A DNA stretch of 64,000 nt, taken from Chryseobacterium sp. R2A-55 (GTDB taxonomy: Bacteria > Bacteroidota > Bacteroidia > Flavobacteriales > Weeksellaceae). How positions within the stretch are numbered: position 1 is the first letter of the stretch; every line of letters begins with the position of its first letter. The stretch is taken from positions 1 through 64,000 of the forward strand of contig NZ_JACBFP010000001.1 in assembly GCF_021401085.1 (NCBI RefSeq), in the 5' to 3' direction. This document shows, piece after piece, positions 17,952 to 26,772 of this stretch. The notes beneath the pieces are model-generated. The model did not search any database. It was not told the DNA's origin and saw only the letters and a program-made list of their open reading frames with translations. Both the position numbers and the translations under genes were made by a program.

Positions 17952-19490
17952 TTAATCGCTGATTACTTTATATTTGGGCACCAATGCCTTCATTACGAAC
18001 CAGGCTATGAGATACGCCACGGCACAAACCGAAAAAATAATCATATAGCCTGTATTGATTCCGTCTGAAATTATGGCTCCTGATTCCCTAAGTTTGGTAA
18101 AGAAGTCATCTGGAATCCTCTCGGTGTTGAACTGTGGAAACTTTTGCAGCAAAGGAACACCGTCAATGGTGGTCCAGTTTTTATGTGCAAAATCGAACAG
18201 TTTTCCGGAACTTTTATTGATCAGAAATGAACCGATTCCTCCCGCCATTCCACCAATTCCGGTGATGGTAGCGATGGCTTTTTTAGGGAACATATCTCCC
18301 ACGGTGGAGAAAATATTGGCAGACCATGCTTGATGTGCCGCTCCCGCAATACCAATAATCAGCACAGGAATCCAGTAGGAAATTTTTCCGCCGGATTGCG
18401 CGAAAAGTGCGAGCAAAGGGAAAAACGCGAAAATCAACATGGCACGCATTCTGCCCGCATAAGGATTCATGCCGAATTTTTCAACGAAAACTTTTGGCAG
18501 CCAACCTCCAATAATCGAAAGTAAAGTGATGACGTACAGAACGAAGAGCGGAATTGCACTTTCAGTACTGTCCATTCCATACACTGAACTTAGGTAAGCC
18601 GGTGTCCAGAAAAGATAGAACCACCACACACCATCAGTCATGAATTTTCCGAATGCGAATGCCCAGGTTTGCCTGTATTTGAAGCTTTGCGCCAAAGTGA
18701 ATTTCTTTCCAACATCTTCGCCTTCGGCATTGAGTTTTTCAGGTGCGTCCTCCACATCCTGCTGGATATAACTGAGCTCCTCGGGATTTACTTTTGGGTG
18801 AACTTCAGGTTTTTTGTAATAAAAAATCCAGAATCCCATCCAAACAAAACCAAGCGCACCAATGATGATAAAGGCCATTTCCCAACCAAACGCTTTTGCG
18901 ATGAACGGAATAGAAAGCGGTGCCGCTAAAGCACCAACAGTTGCTCCCGCATTGAAAATACTCGTGGCAAAAGCACGGTCTTTTTTAGGGAAATATTCCG
19001 CAGTCGCCTTGATGGCCGCCGGAAAATTCCCCGCTTCACCGATGGCAAGAATTAATCTTGCAAAAATGAAAAGTGTAACACTTACATTGATTACTCTTGA
19101 AACATTTTTTACGGTGCCAATATGTTCTTTAGCACCTTCAAAACCTACGATCCAGTTTCCCGTAAGGATGCCGGAAGTTGCAATTCCACAAAAAGCGTGA
19201 AGGACCGCACCAATCGACCAAATAAAGATCGCCCAAAGAAAGCCTTTTTTGGTATCCATCCAGTCGATGAATTTGCCCGCGAAAAGCATACTGACTGCAT
19301 AAAAAATCGAGAACAACGCCGTGATGTTGCCGTAATCATTATTATCCCAGTGAAACTCGGGCTGCATATAATCTTTCCAGGTTAAGGAAAGCACTTGCCG
19401 GTCAAGATAATTAACAGTGGTGGCAAAAAACAGCAAAACACAGATGGACCACCTGAAATTTGTCATTTTTGATGTTGTTACCTGATTCAT
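17952..19490 (-). CDS. exuT: MFS hexuronate transporter
   Basis: A 512-residue major facilitator of the anion:cation symporter group, predicted to import galacturonate through the inner membrane. Twelve hydrophobic segments are readable. TM1 is followed by NYLDRQVLSLTW, and AIGEAGNFPAAIKATAEYFPKKDRAFATSIFNAGATVGA is the characteristic ExuT/GudP segment in TM4-5. A longer insert (about 160-200 in the loop after ALHAFCG) and a C-terminal insert near 430-470 are seen relative to the E. coli type. It lies 26 bases downstream of eda. Confidence 0.92.
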   Translation of the reverse strand: MNQVTTSKMTNFRWSICVLLFFATTVNYLDRQVLSLTWKDYMQPEFHWDNNDYGNITALFSIFYAVSMLFAGKFIDWMDTKKGFLWAIFIWSIGAVLHAFCGIATSGILTGNWIVGFEGAKEHIGTVKNVSRVINVSVTLFIFARLILAIGEAGNFPAAIKATAEYFPKKDRAFATSIFNAGATVGALAAPLSIPFIAKAFGWEMAFIIIGALGFVWMGFWIFYYKKPEVHPKVNPEELSYIQQDVEDAPEKLNAEGEDVGKKFTLAQSFKYRQTWAFAFGKFMTDGVWWFYLFWTPAYLSSVYGMDSTESAIPLFVLYVITLLSIIGGWLPKVFVEKFGMNPYAGRMRAMLIFAFFPLLALFAQSGGKISYWIPVLIIGIAGAAHQAWSANIFSTVGDMFPKKAIATITGIGGMAGGIGSFLINKSSGKLFDFAHKNWTTIDGVPLLQKFPQFNTERIPDDFFTKLRESGAIISDGINTGYMIIFSVCAVAYLIAWFVMKALVPKYKVISD

Positions 19491-19516
19491 ATATTTGGGC
19501 TTTTGATTTTAAAAAA

Positions 19517-20182
19517 TTATGCTTTTTTAACTGCCTGCACGATCTCCAAAACCTTTCTTGTTTCAGATTCTATTTCGGCATAATTCTGTTCGCCCATCAG
19601 TTTTTTGCTGATGAGCTTGCTTCCCATTCCCACAGCCGAAACTCCGGCTTTGAACCAGCCTTCGATATTTTCTCTGGTGGTATCCACACCTCCTGTCGGC
19701 ATGAAAAGCAGATTCGGGAAAATGTCCTTGATCCCGCTCAAAAACGAGGGTCCTAATAAATTCCCCGGAAAAAGTTTGATAAAGGTCACTCCCGCATTTT
19801 CTGCAGCGATAATTTCTGTAGGCGTCATACAACCCGGACTATAGAATTTATCTTGCCGGATTAAAAAATCAGCCACTTCCGGAACGAAACCGGGACTGAT
19901 AAAGAAATCCGCTCCTGCTTCCACAAAGTCTTTCGCCTGTTGAAGGTTTTTGATGGTACCGATTCCCAGAAGCAAGTCGGGCATTTCGGAATTCCGGGAT
20001 TCCACCATTTTTTTGAAGTTTCTCAAGGCGGCTTCACCACGGTTTGTATATTCCACGGCACGGATTCCCGCTCTGTAGATGGTCTTTAGAACCTCAATGG
20101 TTACATGTTCATCGGGGTTGAAATACAAAGGTAAAATTCCCTGTGCTACTATTGCCTCGGAAACTTTTTGAATATTGCTCAT
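19517..20182 (-). CDS. eda: KDPG aldolase (2-keto-3-deoxy-6-phosphogluconate aldolase)
   Basis: A 221-residue class I aldolase that splits KDPG to pyruvate and glyceraldehyde-3-phosphate, the last step of the pathway. The Schiff-base Lys is in TFIKLFPG near residue 134. The proton-shuttling Glu is in RAVEYTNRG near 42. GIGTIKN and PTGGV, typical of the phosphate site, are present. Full length for the family. It sits 64 bases after the yhcH-like gene in the operon. Confidence 0.95.
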   Translation of the reverse strand: MSNIQKVSEAIVAQGILPLYFNPDEHVTIEVLKTIYRAGIRAVEYTNRGEAALRNFKKMVESRNSEMPDLLLGIGTIKNLQQAKDFVEAGADFFISPGFVPEVADFLIRQDKFYSPGCMTPTEIIAAENAGVTFIKLFPGNLLGPSFLSGIKDIFPNLLFMPTGGVDTTRENIEGWFKAGVSAVGMGSKLISKKLMGEQNYAEIESETRKVLEIVQAVKKA

Positions 20183-20246
20183 TTTTATATTTTATTTTTA
20201 ACTTCGAATAAGTGAACAGAATGCGAACGCTGACTTCCACTGTGAA

Positions 20247-20699
20247 TCATGAGATCTTAACTTTAAATACAATCTTCCTGATTTCATAATCACCAATCAT
20301 CGGTGCGTGTACATCTTCCGGAAAGAGAATAACAAATTGGTTATCCGTCAAGTCAAAATAGGTATCCGGTTCATCCTTGAAAAAAGTAACATCTTTCGCG
20401 GAATCATATGCTCCTTTTGGCGAAAAGCATTTTTCACGCGGTTTCCATCCGATGGTTTCCTTTCCTTTCACACAAACCTGAATATCGATTTGGGCATCAT
20501 GACACTCAAATTTTTGGAGACTTTCTTCTTTGGTTTTTCCGTTTTTCTGACTTACAATTGCCTTTAATCCATCTTCAATTTCAATGCTTCCATCGGGCAA
20601 AGTCATCAAATCATGGTCTTCCAGAAACTGGAATGCCTTTGAAAACAAAGGATGCAACGAGAAAAATTTCCCTGCGTTTTGTAGTGAACCGATAATCAT
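20247..20699 (-). CDS. YhcH/YjgK/YiaL-family (DUF386) protein
   Basis: A 150-residue cupin-like protein. MIIGSLQNAGKF at the start, FECHDAQIDIQVCVKGKETIGW in the middle and FVILFPEDVHAPMIG near the end are typical of DUF386; His and Glu residues probably bind a metal. In sialate loci related proteins act on sugar anomers. Here it may help to handle a uronate or keto-sugar intermediate, but the reaction is not known. Its ATG overlaps the kdgK stop in a TAATG arrangement (one shared base), which implies translational coupling. Confidence 0.88.
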   Translation of the reverse strand: MIIGSLQNAGKFFSLHPLFSKAFQFLEDHDLMTLPDGSIEIEDGLKAIVSQKNGKTKEESLQKFECHDAQIDIQVCVKGKETIGWKPREKCFSPKGAYDSAKDVTFFKDEPDTYFDLTDNQFVILFPEDVHAPMIGDYEIRKIVFKVKIS

Positions 20700-21739
20700 T
20701 ATCTTGCTACTCTTCCGGAAGCATCGCCTCCCATTAGTTTCATCACTTCATCCACGGTCACCAAATTGGCATCACCTTTAATGGTGTGTTTCAGACAAGA
20801 AGCCGCCACTGCGAAATCGAGTGCTTTTTGGTCGTCATTTTCCCAGGTAAGCAATCCGTAAATCAGACCGCCCATAAAGCTGTCACCACCTCCAACTCTG
20901 TCCACAATATCGGTGATTTGGTATTGACGGGTTTCAAACATTTTGGTGCCGTCATATAAAACTCCGGCCCAAGTATTGTGCGAAGCCGAAATGGATCCCC
21001 TCAAAGTAGTGATGACCTTTTTCGCTCTTGGAAACTTCTGCATCATCTGCTGGCAAACGGAAAGGAATGCTTCCGCCTTCACATCGTGGCCGTGTTTGGT
21101 AACATCCAATCCTTCGGGTTTGATTCCAAAATGCATTTCAGCATCTTCTTCGTTACCTAAAATCACATCGCAATAGGAAGTTAATTCCGTCATTATTTTT
21201 TCTCGGTCTCCACCGTATTTCCACAATTTAGCACGGTAATTCAAGTCGGTAGAAATCGTCAGTCCTTTTGCGCTTGCCGCTTTCACAGCTTCCAGGCAAA
21301 CATCGGCAGAACTTTGGGAAATTGCAGGAGTGATTCCGGTCCAATGAAACCATTCCGCACCTTCGAAAACTTTATCCCAATCCACCATTCCCGGCTGAAT
21401 TTCCGCCATTGCAGAATGAGCACGGTCATAAACTACTTTACTTCCACGGGAAACCGCGCCGGTTTCAAGGAAATAGATTCCTAAACGGTCACCTCCCCAA
21501 ACGATTTTGTCAACTCCGACTCCTCTTTTCCTCATCTCCATCATCGCACATTGCCCGATATCGTTCTTCGGCAAACGGGTCACGAAATCCACCGGAATCC
21601 CATAATTCGCCAAAGAAACGGCCACATTCGATTCTCCACCGCCGTAAACGACGTCAAAATTATCAGCCTGAGAAAACCTCAAAAAACCTTGCGGTGCAAG
21701 TCTTAACATAATTTCCCCGAAAGTTACTACTCTGCTCAT
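20699..21739 (-). CDS. kdgK: 2-keto-3-deoxygluconate kinase (PfkB family)
   Basis: A 346-residue sugar kinase that phosphorylates KDG at C6 to give KDPG. It starts VVTFGEIMLRLAPQG and has the substrate-side GGGESNVAVSLANYG near 33. The PfkB signature RVGGGDSFMGGLIYGLL near 281-297 includes the catalytic Asp. Full length. It is the meeting point of the galacturonate (UxaC-UxaB-UxaA) and unsaturated-uronate (KduI-KduD) branches. It lies 23 bases after uxaC and is coupled to the following DUF386 gene. Confidence 0.94.
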   Translation of the reverse strand: MSRVVTFGEIMLRLAPQGFLRFSQADNFDVVYGGGESNVAVSLANYGIPVDFVTRLPKNDIGQCAMMEMRKRGVGVDKIVWGGDRLGIYFLETGAVSRGSKVVYDRAHSAMAEIQPGMVDWDKVFEGAEWFHWTGITPAISQSSADVCLEAVKAASAKGLTISTDLNYRAKLWKYGGDREKIMTELTSYCDVILGNEEDAEMHFGIKPEGLDVTKHGHDVKAEAFLSVCQQMMQKFPRAKKVITTLRGSISASHNTWAGVLYDGTKMFETRQYQITDIVDRVGGGDSFMGGLIYGLLTWENDDQKALDFAVAASCLKHTIKGDANLVTVDEVMKLMGGDASGRVAR

Positions 21740-21762
21740 TCGTTATAATTTTTTTGTTTTAA

Positions 21763-23163
21763 TTAAAAGTTGAAATATTCTTTTGCGTTATGATAACTGA
21801 TATCCGAAACCATTTTCCCCACCAATTCTACGTCCTGAGGAATTTCGCCGCGCTGCATTTCCTCACCCAAAATGTTGCAGAGCAATCTTCTGAAATATTC
21901 GTGTCGCGGGAAGGAAAGGAAACTCCGGGAATCGGTCAGCATACCGATGAAGCAACTCAGCAGTCCCATATTTGAAAGGGCGTTCAACTGTTTGGTCATC
22001 CCATCTTTTTGGTCCAGGAACCACCAACCGGAACCGAGCTGAACTTTACCTTTCACACTTCCGTCATTAAAGTTTCCGATCATCGTCGCAAAAACTTCGT
22101 TATCTGCCGGATTCAGGTTATAGATAATGGTTTTGGTGAGTGTATCATTGGAATCCAGGCGGTTCAAAAATCTGGAAAGCTTTTCCGCCTGAGAAAAATC
22201 CCCGATGGAATCCCATCCTGTATCGGGTCCCAAAATACGGTGCATTCTGGCATTATTGTTTCTCAATGCACCTAAATGGAATTGCTGAACCCATCCCAAT
22301 TCGTGGTATTTTTCGGCAAGGAAAATCAGGATTGCAGTTTGGAATTTCAGCGCTTCTTCTTTTGAAATTGTTTGACCTTCCCTCCTATTTTTAAATATTT
22401 TTTCGATTTCGCTTTCGGTGAAATCCTCAAAATAAATCTGGTCCAAACCGTGGTCTGAAAGCCGGCATCCGTTTTCGTGAAAGAATTTGAGCCTTTTGTT
22501 CAATGCTTCCAATAAATCATTATAAGTAATAATATCTGTTTCCGCAACCTGCGACAAAGCATTGAGATAATCATTATAAGACTCATTCTCAATCAAGATC
22601 ACCTTATCCGGTCTCCACGCGGTGCTCATCTTGATTTCAAAATCACTTGAGGCCAACTTTTTGTGGTGCTCCAAGTTATCGGTTGGATCTTCGGTAGTAC
22701 ACACCAATTCGGCATTTACTTTCCTCAAAAGGTTTTGGGTGCTGTATTCGGGTGAATTGAGTTTTGCCGTGGCTTCTTCATAGATCTTTTCAGCAGAATT
22801 TTCATTGAGCAATTCGTATATGTCAAAATACCTTGCCAATTCCAAATGAGTCCAATGATAAAGCGGATTCCTTAAGGTATAAGGAACCGTTTTCCCCCAT
22901 TGCAGAAACTTTTCTTTGTCGGAAGCCGTTCCGGTAATAAAACTTTCATTGATTCCCAAAGTTCGCATTGCACGCCACTTGTAGTGGTCGCCTTTAATCC
23001 AGACATCCGTCAGATTGGCGAAAACATGGTTATCGGCGATCAACTGAGGCGAAAGGTGATTATGGTAATCGATTATTGGTTGATTCCTGGAATAGTTGTG
23101 AAACAGTTCTTCCGCAAATTTGTTTTCTAAAAGAAAATTGTCGTGAATAAAATTTGTTGCCAT
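21763..23163 (-). CDS. uxaC: Uronate (glucuronate/galacturonate) isomerase
   Basis: A 466-residue isomerase that converts D-galacturonate to D-tagaturonate, the entry step. The amidohydrolase-type fold is marked by IDYHNHLSPQLIADN with the metal-binding HxH near residue 34, followed by IKGDHYKWRAMRTLGI, diagnostic for UxaC. TDSRSFLSFPRHEYFRRLLCNILG near the end is also characteristic. Length is normal. It lies 12 bases after kduD. Confidence 0.95.
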   Translation of the reverse strand: MATNFIHDNFLLENKFAEELFHNYSRNQPIIDYHNHLSPQLIADNHVFANLTDVWIKGDHYKWRAMRTLGINESFITGTASDKEKFLQWGKTVPYTLRNPLYHWTHLELARYFDIYELLNENSAEKIYEEATAKLNSPEYSTQNLLRKVNAELVCTTEDPTDNLEHHKKLASSDFEIKMSTAWRPDKVILIENESYNDYLNALSQVAETDIITYNDLLEALNKRLKFFHENGCRLSDHGLDQIYFEDFTESEIEKIFKNRREGQTISKEEALKFQTAILIFLAEKYHELGWVQQFHLGALRNNNARMHRILGPDTGWDSIGDFSQAEKLSRFLNRLDSNDTLTKTIIYNLNPADNEVFATMIGNFNDGSVKGKVQLGSGWWFLDQKDGMTKQLNALSNMGLLSCFIGMLTDSRSFLSFPRHEYFRRLLCNILGEEMQRGEIPQDVELVGKMVSDISYHNAKEYFNF

Positions 23164-23175
23164 TTTTGATTTTTA

Positions 23176-23961
23176 TTAATCTTCGTTGGAAGGCTTTCCT
23201 ATGGTGGCGAGGATTCCGCCATCCACATAAATTACTTGTCCGTTCACAAAATCACTTGCCTTGGAAGCAAGGAATACGGCAGTTCCCTCCAAATCTTCGG
23301 GATTTCCCCATCTTCCGGCAGGAGTTCTGCTGATGATAAATTCGTTGAAAGGATTTCCGTCAACACGAATCGGCTCAGTTTGCGAGGTCGCGAAGTAGCC
23401 GGGACCAATTCCATTGACTTGAATATTGTATTTCGCCCATTCTGTGGCGAGGTTTTGTGTCAGCATTTTCAATCCCCCTTTCGCGGCGGCGTACGCCGAA
23501 ACGGAATTTCTGCCAAGCTCGCTCATCATTGAACAAATATTGATGATTTTTCCAGAACCTCTTTCAATCATTTGCTTCACAACAAGTTGCGACATAATAA
23601 AAGGTCCCACCAAATCCACATCCACCACTTTTCTAAAATCAGAGACCGGCATGGTGAGCGCCAATTCCCTTTTGATGATTCCGGCGTTGTTCACCAAAAC
23701 ATGGATTCCGCCGGTTTCTTCGGTAATTTGGGCAACAAATTTGGCTGCATCAGCTTCATTGGTCACATCGAAAAGATAGCCTTTTGCATCATAACCTTTG
23801 GAATGGTAGTAAACAAGCGCATCCTGCATTTTCTGCGGGGTGGTTCCGGTAATGACCAGTTTGGCACCGGCTTTTGCAAGTCCTTCCGCCATCGCCATTC
23901 CCAAACCGTGGGTTCCTCCGGTGATAACCGCCGTCTTATTTTTAAGTGAGAACAGTTCCAT
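23176..23961 (-). CDS. kduD: 2-dehydro-3-deoxy-D-gluconate 5-dehydrogenase
   Basis: A 261-residue short-chain dehydrogenase that reduces 2,5-diketo-3-deoxygluconate to KDG in the unsaturated uronate branch. The cofactor loop is VITGGTHGLGMAMAEGLA, the NNAG motif is VLVNNAGIIKR, and the catalytic Ser and YxxxK are in NICSMM and SAYAAAKGG. It starts one base after the kduI stop codon, so the two are almost certainly co-translated. Other SDR reactions cannot be excluded from sequence alone, but context decides. Confidence 0.92.
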   Translation of the reverse strand: MELFSLKNKTAVITGGTHGLGMAMAEGLAKAGAKLVITGTTPQKMQDALVYYHSKGYDAKGYLFDVTNEADAAKFVAQITEETGGIHVLVNNAGIIKRELALTMPVSDFRKVVDVDLVGPFIMSQLVVKQMIERGSGKIINICSMMSELGRNSVSAYAAAKGGLKMLTQNLATEWAKYNIQVNGIGPGYFATSQTEPIRVDGNPFNEFIISRTPAGRWGNPEDLEGTAVFLASKASDFVNGQVIYVDGGILATIGKPSNED

Positions 23962-23962
23962 C

Positions 23963-24805
23963 CTATTTCAATTCGTTTGGTGTGCAAATATCCATATCGC
24001 CGTAATCGAGGTTTTCACCTGCCATTCCCCAGATAAAGGAATAATTCGAAGTTCCCGCCCCGCTGTGAATGGACCATTCCGGTGAAAGCACGGCTTGATT
24101 ATTTTGCATAAAAATATGTCGGGTTTGCTGCGGTTCACCCATAAAATGAGAAATCGTCTGACCTTCCTGCAAATCGAAATAGAAATACGCTTCCATTCTT
24201 CGGGAATGCGTGTGCGCAGGCATGGTGTTCCAAACATTTCCGGGAAGAAGTTCGGTTAATCCCATTTGCAGCTGGTTGGTTTGCACCAGTTCGTTTACGA
24301 TCAGTTTATTGAGGATCCGCTTATTGGCGTTATTCTGATCACCAAGTTCGATGACGATAGCGTTTTCCTTACCAATTTTTTTGGTGGGGAAAACTTCGTG
24401 AGCCGGTGCGGAATTCAAATAAAACAAAGCGGGACTTGAAGAGTCTTTACTGCTGAAAACAACTTCTTTCACTCCTTTCCCCACATACAGCGCTTCTTTC
24501 TTATCGAGTTCAAAGATTTCACCATCAACCAAAACCACGCCTTTTCCGCCCACATTTACAATTCCTACTTCACGCCGGTCAAGGAAATTCTCCGATTTCA
24601 AATAAGGAATCGTTTCCAGGGAAACCTTTTCATTCACAGGCATTACTCCACCTACTATCAGTCGGTCATACATGGAATAAACGAGGTTTACCTCATCCTG
24701 AGTAAAAAGAGTTTCGATGAGAAATTCACTTCTGAGTTTTTCGGTATCGTAACTTTTTACATCATTGGGATTTGCTGCGTATCTAAAACTGTAATTCATC
24801 TTCAT
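23963..24805 (-). CDS. kduI: 5-keto-4-deoxyuronate isomerase
   Basis: A 280-residue cupin enzyme that isomerises 5-keto-4-deoxyuronate, which forms spontaneously from unsaturated galacturonate, to 2,5-diketo-3-deoxygluconate. Zinc ligands are readable in MPAHTHSRRMEAYFYF (about 196-211, two His and a Glu) and in EWSIHSG near 246. Length matches KduI. It is the promoter-proximal gene of the nine-gene catabolic operon and lies just downstream of the perfect operator palindrome. ATG at 24805 is used here; a second ATG two codons later is possible. Confidence 0.95.
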   Translation of the reverse strand: MKMNYSFRYAANPNDVKSYDTEKLRSEFLIETLFTQDEVNLVYSMYDRLIVGGVMPVNEKVSLETIPYLKSENFLDRREVGIVNVGGKGVVLVDGEIFELDKKEALYVGKGVKEVVFSSKDSSSPALFYLNSAPAHEVFPTKKIGKENAIVIELGDQNNANKRILNKLIVNELVQTNQLQMGLTELLPGNVWNTMPAHTHSRRMEAYFYFDLQEGQTISHFMGEPQQTRHIFMQNNQAVLSPEWSIHSGAGTSNYSFIWGMAGENLDYGDMDICTPNELK

Positions 24806-24816
24806 TAAATTTTATT

Positions 24817-24860
24817 TGTAATCGATTACACAAAGATATATAATTTTTATCAATGACCAA
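24817..24860 (-). promoter_or_regulatory. Promoter and perfect LacI-family operator of the kduI-uxaA operon
   Basis: Minus strand: -33 box TTGG (24860-24857), an 18-base spacer, and -7 box TATCTTTG (24838-24831). These are followed immediately by TGTAATCGATTACA (24830-24817), a perfect 14-bp palindrome and the best copy in the window. The operator ends 11 bases before the kduI start codon. This single site can control the whole monomer-catabolism operon. Confidence 0.85.
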
Positions 24861-25211
24861 TACTATTTTTGATTTTTTGAATTCTCTTATCCCGTTCCAA
24901 ATATTAATATCTTGTCAATCAAAATCTTGACAGGAACAAATTCGAATCTAAGGAAATTCATAACGCCTTTATTACTTTGAAAAAATTGCAGAAATCCAAA
25001 AACCTTTTCACCGAAGATGGTGGCGTATTGCAATTTTTTGCACAATTTCAATTTTACCCATTGGTTTAGGCATTATATTTCATAATATATTGCCCTAAAT
25101 CTTAAAGTTTGAAATCGAAAAGAACTATATCATAAAGAATCATTTCCAATTTAGTGGAGCAGAAATTGAATTAAATTTAAATTAAACTTATCTCCACTAT
25201 CAAAAAATAGC
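24861..25211. other. Spacer between divergent kduI and GH28 genes
   Basis: AT-rich intergenic DNA with no reading frame, RNA gene or clear hairpin that I can support. It must contain the upstream elements of the two divergent promoters. Confidence 0.5.
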
Positions 25212-25219
25212 TAATTTTG
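25212..25219 (+). promoter_or_regulatory. Candidate -7 box for the second GH28 gene
   Basis: TAATTTTG fits the TAnnTTTG consensus and lies 38 bases before the ATG. No convincing -33 TTG is seen at the usual spacing. Confidence 0.45.
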
Positions 25220-25257
25220 CTTCATAATTCCTTTCTCAAAATCCAAATTTACCTAGA

Positions 25258-26766
25258 ATGAACCTTCAGAAATCCACATTAACTGCAATAGTGTTTACTT
25301 TTTTTTTGCAATCGATTAACTCACAGGTTCCGGAATGGCAAACCTATGTTGACAAAGCACCCTTTAAAGTAGAACTTCCGCAACCCGCAAAGTCTTCTTT
25401 ATCGCAGAAAACAATCTCCGTGAAGGATTATGGAGCAGTTGCAGATGGGAAAACAATTAATACGGAAGCATTCCAAAAAGCCATCGACGAAGGTTCAGCC
25501 AAAGGAAATACCGTGATTTCCGTTCCTGCAGGAATCTGGCTTTTGGGCCCGATCGAACTGAAAAGCGACATCACCATCCAGATCAATAAAGGCGCTGTGC
25601 TGCAGTTCACGAAAGACCGCACGAAATATCCCATGCTTGCGAAAAATTCTGCCGGAACGGACTATTTCGTGATGTCGCCAATTTATGCTAAAAACGTCAA
25701 AAATATAACCATTACCGGCGAGGGAATCATTGACGGCGGTGGGGACTCTTGGAGACCTGTGAAAAAATCAAAAGTAACCGCAGAATTCTGGAACGATTTG
25801 ATCAAAACCGGCACCTTAAGTGACGACAAAAAAGTTTGGTGGCCGTCTCAAAATGCGATGAATGGTGACAGAATCCTCAATGACCTCAAAAAGAAACAAA
25901 ATGCATCCGCCGATGATTTCCTGAAAACCAGGGATTTCCAGAGGCCTTATCTGATGAATCTGATCAACTGTAAAAATCTTCAGATGAGCGGAATCACCAT
26001 TCAAAATTCTCCAAAATTGACGGTCTATATTTCGCAATCTGATGGCGTCATTCTGAATAACCTGAAAGTACTGAATCCAAAATGGGGGCAGAATACCGAT
26101 GGAATAGACATCAGCGGCTCCAAAAACGTCCTTGTTTATGGTTGCACCGTGGATGTTGGTGATGATGGAATCTGCATGAAAAGCAGCGGCAAAAAGAATG
26201 AAAACGACGTGCAGCTTGAAAATATCATTATTGCGAAAAACACTGTATATAACGCACATGGCGGATTCTCAATCGGCTCAAATACCGATGGCGGCATGAA
26301 AAACATCTTCGTGACCGACTGCACTTTTGATGGAACCGATATCGGAATCCGGGTGAAAAGCAATGAGGGAATCGGCGGAAAAGTATCGAATATTTACATT
26401 GAAAATATCAAGATGGCAAATATTGTGAACGAGGCGATTTACCTATCATCAATCTATGAAAACAAGCAAGTCGGCAAATCAAATGACAATTTAACCAGGG
26501 GCGAAAAGATTCCGGATTATTCGTATTTCTACTTGAAGAATATTGTCTGTACTGGTGCAGAAACCGCAATCAGTTTGACCGGTTTAGAAAACGCTCCGAT
26601 TCATGATCTGTTTTTTGACAACGTAAACATCACTGCCACCAACGGATTTATCGCAGAAAATGCTGAAAATATTTCGATGAAAAATACAAAGATCATTGCA
26701 ACTGCGAAATTATTTGATTTGAAAAATACAACAAATATTTTGCTGGATGAAAAGCCGGTCAATTAA
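25258..26766 (+). CDS. GH28 polygalacturonase-like protein, exported
   Basis: A 502-residue glycoside hydrolase family 28 protein with a plain signal peptide (residues 1-22, ending INSQ). No lipobox or T9SS tail is present, so it is probably periplasmic. Motifs in order are NTDGID near 281, GDDGIC near 302, HGGFSIGS near 336 and RVKS near 365, giving the catalytic Asp triad, His and basic residues. It carries an inserted segment (about 165-225, rich in Trp and Lys) absent from the other GH28. It likely degrades imported oligogalacturonides to galacturonate. It is divergent from kduI. Codons 17-21 contain an operator-like sequence (25307-25320). Confidence 0.9.
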   Translation: MNLQKSTLTAIVFTFFLQSINSQVPEWQTYVDKAPFKVELPQPAKSSLSQKTISVKDYGAVADGKTINTEAFQKAIDEGSAKGNTVISVPAGIWLLGPIELKSDITIQINKGAVLQFTKDRTKYPMLAKNSAGTDYFVMSPIYAKNVKNITITGEGIIDGGGDSWRPVKKSKVTAEFWNDLIKTGTLSDDKKVWWPSQNAMNGDRILNDLKKKQNASADDFLKTRDFQRPYLMNLINCKNLQMSGITIQNSPKLTVYISQSDGVILNNLKVLNPKWGQNTDGIDISGSKNVLVYGCTVDVGDDGICMKSSGKKNENDVQLENIIIAKNTVYNAHGGFSIGSNTDGGMKNIFVTDCTFDGTDIGIRVKSNEGIGGKVSNIYIENIKMANIVNEAIYLSSIYENKQVGKSNDNLTRGEKIPDYSYFYLKNIVCTGAETAISLTGLENAPIHDLFFDNVNITATNGFIAENAENISMKNTKIIATAKLFDLKNTTNILLDEKPVN

Positions 26767-26772
26767 GAATAG

